A stretch of DNA of 33,366 nt, from contig DESW01000012.1 of NCBI GenBank assembly GCA_002361425.1, positions 1-33,366 on the forward strand, written 5' to 3'. This document shows, one piece after another, positions 28,395-33,366 of the stretch. A program made the translations under genes and the position numbers. The notes beneath the pieces were generated by a model. It did no database searches, had not been told where the DNA came from, and saw only the letters and a list, made by a program, of their open reading frames with translations. The first letter of the stretch is position 1. The number at the start of each line of letters is the position of its first letter. Source of the stretch: Candidatus Saccharibacteria bacterium UBA3304 (GTDB taxonomy: Bacteria; Patescibacteriota; Saccharimonadia; Saccharimonadales; Saccharimonadaceae).

Positions 28395-29588
28395 ATGAGC
28401 AAACTTATTTTGATTACCAACCCGGGCAGCGCCAGCCGTAAATATGCGCTTTACGATGGCGACCAACTCTTAGCGCAGCTTCACTTTGAATATGTCGGCA
28501 AGAAAGTTGTCTGTACTCTCAAAGATGATAAGGGCAACAAAAAAGATATTAAGACTGCAATCAAAGATTTGAACGAAGCTATTGCTGACGTTCCTCGCAT
28601 TCTTAAAGAAGAGGAATATACTTCTGAACAGCATAAGCTCGAGGCGGTTGTTGTCCGTATCGTCGCTCCTGGCGATTATTTCACTAAGGACCACGTTGTT
28701 GATGACGAATATATGAAGCAGCTCAAGATTGCCGAGAAGCGCAATCCTATTCACGTCCCAACCACTGCAAACGAAATCCGCGGTATCCGCGAATCCTTTG
28801 CTGGTGTTAAAATTATTTCCGTTTCCGACTCTGCTTTCCACTGGGAAAAGCCAGATACGATGAAGTACTACAGCTTCGATATGGAGCTTGCAGATAAGAC
28901 AGAAATTAAGCGCTATGGCTATCATGGTCTTTCCTATGCCTTCATCTCCCGCTATATGAAGGAGCAGGGCATTCTTCCTGAGAAGCTCGTTGCTATGCAT
29001 CTCGGTTCTGGCTCTAGCGTTTCCGCTATCTTCGACGGCAAGGCTATGGATAACTCCATGGGCTACACTCCACTCGAAGGCGTCGCAATGTCTACCCGTG
29101 TTGGTACGATTGATGCTGCAGCTGCGCTCGGTCTCAAGAAGGCTCTCAAGATTGAAAGTGACGAAGAATTCCTTCTTTACCTCAATAAGAAGTGTGGTCT
29201 TCTTGGTCTTTCTGGTACAACTGACGATATGCGTGAGATTATTCAGAAGCGTGATGAGGGTGACCTTCGCGCAACCATGGCTCACTCTATCTTTGTCTAC
29301 CGCATTCAGAGCTATGTTGGCCAGATGGCAGCAAGCCTCGGTGGCTGTGATGCACTTGTCTTCGCTGGTACCATCGGTGAACGTTCCGATGAAATCCGTC
29401 GCTTCGTTACTCAGAAGATGGGTTATCTTGGCTTCAAGCTCGACAATGAGAAGAACGAAAACCCAGTCTTCGAAGGTCGCCATGCGCTCATTTCGACCCC
29501 AGACAGTAAGCCTATCTACATCGTTATGACCGATGAGACCGATCAGATGATTTACCGCGCTCAGGCTTTCCTCTCTGAAGCAGAGTAA
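28395..29588 (+). CDS. ackA: Acetate kinase, divergent
   Basis: 397 residues, normal length. AckA interconverts acetyl phosphate + ADP and acetate + ATP, a substrate-level ATP source in fermenters. The ASKHA-fold elements are present: N9 in 'ITNPGSASRKY' (usual NxGSSSxK), D145 and H149 in 'VSDSAFHW', H177 in 'YGYHGLS', 'HLGSGSSVSAIFDGKAMDNSMGYTPLEGVAMSTRVG' with R235, and 'LLGLSGTTDDMREI'. The usual 'GHRVVHGG' is replaced by 'VVRIVAPGD', which keeps the Arg (R88) but loses the HGG; the 'HNP' motif reads 'IHVPT'. Catalytic residues look intact, but acyl-binding loops differ, so substrate preference could differ from acetate. Confidence 0.9.
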   Translation: MSKLILITNPGSASRKYALYDGDQLLAQLHFEYVGKKVVCTLKDDKGNKKDIKTAIKDLNEAIADVPRILKEEEYTSEQHKLEAVVVRIVAPGDYFTKDHVVDDEYMKQLKIAEKRNPIHVPTTANEIRGIRESFAGVKIISVSDSAFHWEKPDTMKYYSFDMELADKTEIKRYGYHGLSYAFISRYMKEQGILPEKLVAMHLGSGSSVSAIFDGKAMDNSMGYTPLEGVAMSTRVGTIDAAAALGLKKALKIESDEEFLLYLNKKCGLLGLSGTTDDMREIIQKRDEGDLRATMAHSIFVYRIQSYVGQMAASLGGCDALVFAGTIGERSDEIRRFVTQKMGYLGFKLDNEKNENPVFEGRHALISTPDSKPIYIVMTDETDQMIYRAQAFLSEAE

Positions 29589-29616
29589 TCTAGCATAACC
29601 ACAATCAATCTCTCCG

Positions 29617-29625
29617 TGCTAAAAT
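29617..29625 (+). promoter_or_regulatory. Extended -10 promoter of the aminopeptidase gene, predicted leaderless
   Basis: TGC followed by TAAAAT (29620-29625), ending 6 nt before the ATG at 29632. The surrounding 15 bases match those before the membrane-protein gene at 24304-24318. Confidence 0.6.
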
Positions 29626-29631
29626 AAAGAT

Positions 29632-32004
29632 ATGGAGAGATTTTTTGATTACTTTAAGCCCGAACATTACGATTTAGACTTTCGCATCAGCGCAGACAAG
29701 ACCAGATTAACTGGTACAGCGATTATTACCGGTGTCGCAAAATCAGAACGAATCAAGCTCCATGCCGAAAAACTGCGTATTAGCGATTTCGAAATTAACG
29801 GCAAAAATGCGGACTATGCTCGCGAAAAGGGCACGATTATCGTTGATGGTCTCGAAAAATCTAAAAAAGTCACTCTTGAATTCGATTATTCTACCCCTAT
29901 CGATCCAGATATGGAGGGCGTTTATCTCTCTACTTATAAGCTCGACGGCAAAGAGCAAAAAATCGTCACAACTCAATTTGAATCTCACTATGCGCGCCAG
30001 TGCTTTCCATGCATCGATGAGCCTGCCGCCAAGGCAACTTTCTCCCTAACGATTAGTTCTGAAGTTCCTACTGATATTATTTTGAGCAATATGCCAGCCA
30101 AGGAAGAGAAGCTCAAGCCGAATCTAAAGACTGTTATCTTCGAAGAAACGCCAAAAATGTCGACTTATCTCTTAGCTTTTGCGGTTGGTGACTTCATTGG
30201 CTATCAAACCGAGTCTAAACACGGCGTTACTATTACTGCCTATGCCGGCCTTCATCAAAAGGTCGAAGATCTTAAATTTGCTGGCGATTTCGCTGCTGAC
30301 GTTCTCGATTTTTATGATGATTGCTTCCAGACTCCATTTCCATTGCCGAAGATGGATTTGCTTGCGCTCCCAGATTTCGAGGCGGGCGCCATGGAGAACT
30401 GGGGCCTCGTTACCTTCCGCGAGATTGCTATGCTCGCAAACGAGGAATCTTCCTTTGACCAGAAACAATATGTTGCTATCGTGATCGCTCATGAGCTATC
30501 CCATATGTGGTTTGGCGACCTCGTCACGATGAAGTGGTGGAATGATCTCTGGCTCAATGAATCCTTCGCGAATATGATGGAATCTTATTCTACGGATAAG
30601 GTTCGCCCAGAACTCTCCGCTTGGGATGATTTTTATACTGGCGCGATTCTAGGCGCCTTCCATCGCGATTGTTTGCCGGGTGTTCAGCCGGTTCAAACCG
30701 AGGTAAAGAATGTCGAGGATATTGCCAATCTCTTTGATGGCGCAATTGTTTACGGCAAGGGCTCACGTCTTCTCCTCATGCTTATGCGTACGATGGGCGA
30801 AGAAAACTTCTTTAAGGGGCTTAAAGACTACTTTGAAAAACATAAATATAGCAATACTGAGGCGGATGACCTCTGGAATGCGCTCAGTCCATATGCCGAT
30901 TTCGACGTAAAGGAATTCATGACGCCATGGTTGTCGCAATCTGGCTATCCGGTCTTGACTGGCAATGAGCAAGAGCGCTTCCTTCTTTCCGGTGAAAAAT
31001 CTGATGAAAAGTATCCGATTCGCGACATCCGCGATGATCTTACGGGCGATTATTTAATCAACCTCTCCGATAGCGAGTTAAACGAAAAGCTTGCTAAGCT
31101 CGATAGTCTCAACAAAGAGCAGAAGCTCCGCCTTCTCATCGATCGTCGCCTTCTCGCAAAGACCGATCGCGTCGCAAGCGCTTCACTATTGCCTCTCCTC
31201 GAGGCTTTCGCAGATGAAACTGACCCAGTTGTTTGGGAGATTATGTCTTCGCTCGTTGCTGATCTAAAGATTTTCTTCACGCCGGAGAGTAAAGAAGAGA
31301 AGCAGTTCAAGAGCTTTATTCGTAAGCTCGCTCTTAAGAATTACAGGCGCCTCGGTATTGAAGCGCAGGATAGCGATACTGAAGATGACCGCAAGCTTCG
31401 CCCGATTATTATGGGTATGATGCACTATGCTGAGGATGAGGATTATCTCGAAGCAATTAATGACGCATATAATAATATATATATTGCAAAAATTGATCAG
31501 AACCTTCGCTATGTCATTGCCTGTAGTCTCGTTATCATTCATCCAGAACTATCGATGAAGTATTTCGGTATCTATGAAACTACGCCAGACTCCGCTCTCA
31601 AACGTGATTTAATGGATGCGCTTACCGGCGTAAAGAATAAGGAAGTCGCGCTTAGCTACCTTGACCGCTTAAAAGACGGCTCGATTCGTCCGCAGGACCG
31701 CCTAATCTTCTATATACGCCTCTTGCGCAATCATCGCATCCGTAAGGAAAGCTTCCGCTGGGTTTACGACAACTGGGATTGGCTCCGTGAAGCTGAAGGC
31801 GATAAGACGATTTCCGAATATCCGCGCTATATGGCCGCCTTCGTTCGCACGATTGGCGATGCTAGTGACTATGAAAAATTCTTCAGCCAGTATGAAAATG
31901 AAAAGATTCTTGCTCGCGATATCGCCGTAGCTTACGCTGAAATCGATGCGCGCCTCAGACTGATTAAGAGTGATAGGGATGGAATTTATGGATACCTCGG
32001 ATAA
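29632..32004 (+). CDS. M1-family zinc aminopeptidase
   Basis: 790 residues. It removes N-terminal amino acids from peptides, supplying amino acids to an organism that probably cannot make many of its own. The substrate-anchoring 'GAMENWGLVTFRE' starts at residue 252. The zinc site is 'HELSH' (287-291) with the third ligand E310 in 'WLNESFA'. The N-terminal beta-domain (about 1-190) and a helical ERAP1-like C-terminal domain (about 480-790) are in the order of aminopeptidase N/tricorn-interacting-factor F3 proteins. There is no signal peptide, so it is cytoplasmic. Confidence 0.95.
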   Translation: MERFFDYFKPEHYDLDFRISADKTRLTGTAIITGVAKSERIKLHAEKLRISDFEINGKNADYAREKGTIIVDGLEKSKKVTLEFDYSTPIDPDMEGVYLSTYKLDGKEQKIVTTQFESHYARQCFPCIDEPAAKATFSLTISSEVPTDIILSNMPAKEEKLKPNLKTVIFEETPKMSTYLLAFAVGDFIGYQTESKHGVTITAYAGLHQKVEDLKFAGDFAADVLDFYDDCFQTPFPLPKMDLLALPDFEAGAMENWGLVTFREIAMLANEESSFDQKQYVAIVIAHELSHMWFGDLVTMKWWNDLWLNESFANMMESYSTDKVRPELSAWDDFYTGAILGAFHRDCLPGVQPVQTEVKNVEDIANLFDGAIVYGKGSRLLLMLMRTMGEENFFKGLKDYFEKHKYSNTEADDLWNALSPYADFDVKEFMTPWLSQSGYPVLTGNEQERFLLSGEKSDEKYPIRDIRDDLTGDYLINLSDSELNEKLAKLDSLNKEQKLRLLIDRRLLAKTDRVASASLLPLLEAFADETDPVVWEIMSSLVADLKIFFTPESKEEKQFKSFIRKLALKNYRRLGIEAQDSDTEDDRKLRPIIMGMMHYAEDEDYLEAINDAYNNIYIAKIDQNLRYVIACSLVIIHPELSMKYFGIYETTPDSALKRDLMDALTGVKNKEVALSYLDRLKDGSIRPQDRLIFYIRLLRNHRIRKESFRWVYDNWDWLREAEGDKTISEYPRYMAAFVRTIGDASDYEKFFSQYENEKILARDIAVAYAEIDARLRLIKSDRDGIYGYLG

Positions 32005-32434
32005 TCCGCAGCCAGAACAGAATAACATCCCGGATTCAAAATGCGTGCTCGATATGCCGAACGAAGAGGGCAACGTTATTAGCAATAACTCTAGAATGTC
32101 GGGAGCGTCGATTGTGTCGACGGCGGCACTTATTATATCGAGCATATTATTTATTGCAGGTATAACTGTCTGCGCTAGCGGCTCACTAGACGCCGTCGCT
32201 ACTGGGGGCATACTAATATTATTATCTATGGCCACTCTCGTAGCGGGCCTAATAATCGCAGCTATATCGGCGGCAAGGGAGAAAAAACGGACGCATGGTG
32301 AGAGTGTGCAAGAAGGGACTGCGAAGAAGACTAATACAGTATTCTATATACTTATAGTGATCGTATCGCTCATTCTATCGGGCATATTATGGATGTTCCT
32401 GCAGTTCTTTGTACTCGTAAATATGATACATTAG
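31979..32434 (+). CDS. Small polytopic membrane protein, unknown function
   Basis: 151 residues from ATG 31979, which follows AAGAG by 8 nt; GTG 31970 and ATG 31988 are alternatives. It overlaps the end of the aminopeptidase gene in another frame. A polar Asn/Pro/Glu-rich N-terminus (about 40 residues) is followed by three hydrophobic segments (about 46-65, 72-96, 121-147), separated by a charged loop 'AAREKKRTHGESVQEG'. Codon choice is unusual next to its neighbours: ATA, CTA and TTA are frequent ('ggcatactaatattattatc'), suggesting a poorly expressed or more recently acquired gene. No family recognised. A terminator follows. Confidence 0.6.
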   Translation: MEFMDTSDNPQPEQNNIPDSKCVLDMPNEEGNVISNNSRMSGASIVSTAALIISSILFIAGITVCASGSLDAVATGGILILLSMATLVAGLIIAAISAAREKKRTHGESVQEGTAKKTNTVFYILIVIVSLILSGILWMFLQFFVLVNMIH

Positions 32435-32451
32435 CCCAGGAAAAACACCTT

Positions 32452-32477
32452 AAAACGGCCAAAATGGCCGTTTTTTT
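32452..32477 (+). terminator. Intrinsic terminator before the rRNA promoter
   Basis: Nine-base arms AAAACGGCC (32452-32460) and GGCCGTTTT (32466-32474) with a 5-nt loop and a run of seven T. It isolates the rRNA unit from the upstream protein genes. Confidence 0.88.
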
Positions 32478-32480
32478 GCT

Positions 32481-32548
32481 AAAAAGTCCAAAAAAGTCGA
32501 AAAATCTTCAAAAAAGTACTTGCAAAGGCCAATTATTTGCGTTAATAT
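32481..32548 (+). promoter_or_regulatory. rRNA promoter with phased A-tracts
   Basis: TTGCAA (32520-32525), exactly 17 bp, TAATAT (32543-32548). Four A5-A6 tracts begin at 32481, 32490, 32500 and 32510, about one helical turn apart, directly upstream of the -35 box. That arrangement bends DNA and can act as an UP element. Transcription would start near 32555. Confidence 0.75.
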
Positions 32549-32554
32549 AAGAAC

Positions 32555-32769
32555 AGTTTTTGATTCAAGTTCACAAAATTAAGAACCTCTGAACATAGTT
32601 TGATAAATACTGCGAGGCAAACCAAACTAGAAATTGAAAAATTTGTAGTTTTCTTTGGCCCAAGAAAATTTATCTTTTAACAATTTGGATTAGACAACAA
32701 TAGGAAATTTAATTGACGGTATAACTAAATAATTGAACTTCAATTACTAGTTAAGTCAATGCATAAAAA
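32555..32769 (+). promoter_or_regulatory. Leader of the 23S rRNA transcript with boxB/boxA-like antitermination signals
   Basis: About 215 AU-rich nt with no ORF. A hairpin with arms TTTCTT (32650-32655) and AAGAAA (32662-32667) is followed by TATCTTTTAACAA (32671-32683), close to the boxA consensus TGCTCTTTAACA. The order hairpin-boxA is that of Nus-dependent rRNA antitermination. Part of this leader should pair with the 3' flank of 23S for RNase processing, which is outside the window. Confidence 0.55.
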
Positions 32770-33366
32770 GGTACATAAGGGCACTGATAGTGGATGCCTT
32801 GACATTTGCAACCGATGAAGGACGTAGAACTCTGCGATAAGCTTCGGGTAGCTGAGAACAAGCTTTGATCCGGAGATTTCCGAATGGGGAAACCTTATAC
32901 GAGTCATGTCGTATAGCCTTTACCTGAACACATAGGGTAATGAGACGGGAACCAGCCGAACTGAATCATCTTAGTAGGTTGAGGAAAAGAAAATAACCAA
33001 TGATTCCGAAAGTAGTGGCGAGCGAAATTGGAATAGTCTAAACCTCAAGATAATCTTACGGTTTAACGACCAGAATTATTAGGGGTGTTGCGTGTTTGCA
33101 CAATTTTTATGCTGAGCAGTTAAGCTTGCTTGACCGTTCGGCATAAAAACCGACAGCGTTAACTGAGCGGATAAGATTCATAGTTGTTAGCGGAAGCGTT
33201 TGAATGGCGCGCCAAAGATGGTGAAAGCCCAGTATGCGAAAACAACTATTAGAACTTATATGTGTTTTCACAAGTAGGACGGGGCACGAGAAACCCTGTT
33301 TGAATCCGGCAGGACCACCTGCCAAGACTAAATATTGCAAATGATCGATAGCGAACTAGTACAGTG
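32770..33366 (+). rRNA. rrl: 23S ribosomal RNA, 5' end (partial, cut by the window edge)
   Basis: The start at about 32770 is set by alignment from memory to the 5' end of bacterial 23S rRNA. Diagnostic conserved blocks follow in order: GTGGATGCCTTG, CGATGAAGGACGT, CTGCGATAAGC, TTTCCGAATGGGGAAACC, GTAGTGGCGAGCGAA, GGCGCGCCAAAGATGGTGAAAG, GTAGGACGGGGCACGAGAAAC and CTGCCAAGACTAAATA. About 597 nt of domain I are present. The stretch 33028-33182 appears enlarged relative to E. coli. No 16S gene or tRNA lies between the rRNA promoter and this gene, so 16S and 23S are not in the usual 16S-23S order here. Confidence 0.97.

Noticed and set aside
28470..29483. 337-codon open frame antisense to ackA
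   Set aside because: It lies wholly within a well-conserved kinase gene on the opposite strand, its product resembles no family, and it has no promoter or Shine-Dalgarno site. It arises because codons whose complements are stops (TTA, CTA, TCA) are rare in ackA.
32712..32724. Second rRNA promoter (TTGACG/TATAAC) near the 23S start
   Set aside because: The two hexamers overlap rather than being 17 bp apart, and no partner box is at the right distance.
33107..33340. Minus-strand ORF inside 23S rRNA
   Set aside because: Runs through highly conserved rRNA blocks; not a gene.
1..33366. Alternative genetic code with UGA as glycine
   Set aside because: gatC ends in TGA overlapping the gatA start, conserved proteins have no internal TGA, and RF2 is encoded.
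1..33366. CRISPR array, insertion sequence, prophage or tRNA genes
   Set aside because: No regularly spaced repeats, transposase motifs, terminal inverted repeats, phage genes or cloverleaf/CCA signals were found in the intergenic regions.

Overview
This window looks like a chromosomal segment of a small-genome bacterium of the Patescibacteria (CPR) group, most likely Candidatus Saccharibacteria (TM7). That placement is inference. It rests on short versions of many housekeeping genes, tight operons, the kinds of proteins encoded (TraX-like, YtxH-like, DUF348/G5 lysozyme-like, PcsB-like CHAP hydrolase), a strongly divergent acetate kinase and a 23S rRNA gene with no 16S gene beside it. UGA acts as a stop (gatC ends in TGA overlapping gatA) and RF2 is present, so the standard bacterial code applies, not the UGA=Gly code of Gracilibacteria/SR1. 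I found no CRISPR array, transposon, tRNA gene or prophage.

Layout. (1) 1-4773, plus strand: the 3' end of a CBS-domain protein, prfB, then ftsE-ftsX and a coiled-coil/CHAP peptidoglycan hydrolase of the PcsB/EnvC type, a complete divisome-linked wall-cleavage module. A P-type Ca2+-like ATPase follows (4776-7406). (2) 7414-9638: a small membrane protein diverges from a TraX-like membrane protein, which converges on an operon of a P-loop kinase and a TylF-like methyltransferase. (3) 9734-17013, minus strand: yebC, a MurA with an N-terminal XRE helix-turn-helix domain, then gatC-gatA-(HEPN-like membrane protein)-gatB-galU-small membrane protein-ytxH, ending at a strong terminator. (4) 17177-19368, plus strand: an orphan gene, recA and recX. 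A convergent PRC-barrel gene diverges from tilS. (5) 19999-23578: tilS, a DUF348/G5/lysozyme-like wall protein, rsmA and an acidic tail-anchored protein; lepB converges on this block. (6) 24325-32434: a membrane protein, htrA, a small divergent coiled-coil protein, rpsB-tsf, ackA, an M1 aminopeptidase and a small membrane protein. (7) 32435-33366: a dedicated rRNA promoter with phased A-tracts, a leader with boxB/boxA-like elements and the 5' end of 23S rRNA, cut by the window edge.

Two regulatory patterns stand out. At least 14 first-of-operon genes have a -10 box, usually an extended one (TGN then TATAAT-like), ending only 6-9 nt before the ATG, which predicts leaderless mRNAs; operon-internal genes instead carry Shine-Dalgarno sites. 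Between tsf and ackA a near-consensus promoter (TTGACT, 17 bp, TATAAT) fires on the minus strand into about 80 nt ending in an intrinsic terminator, a candidate small RNA or microprotein gene that ordinary gene calling would miss.
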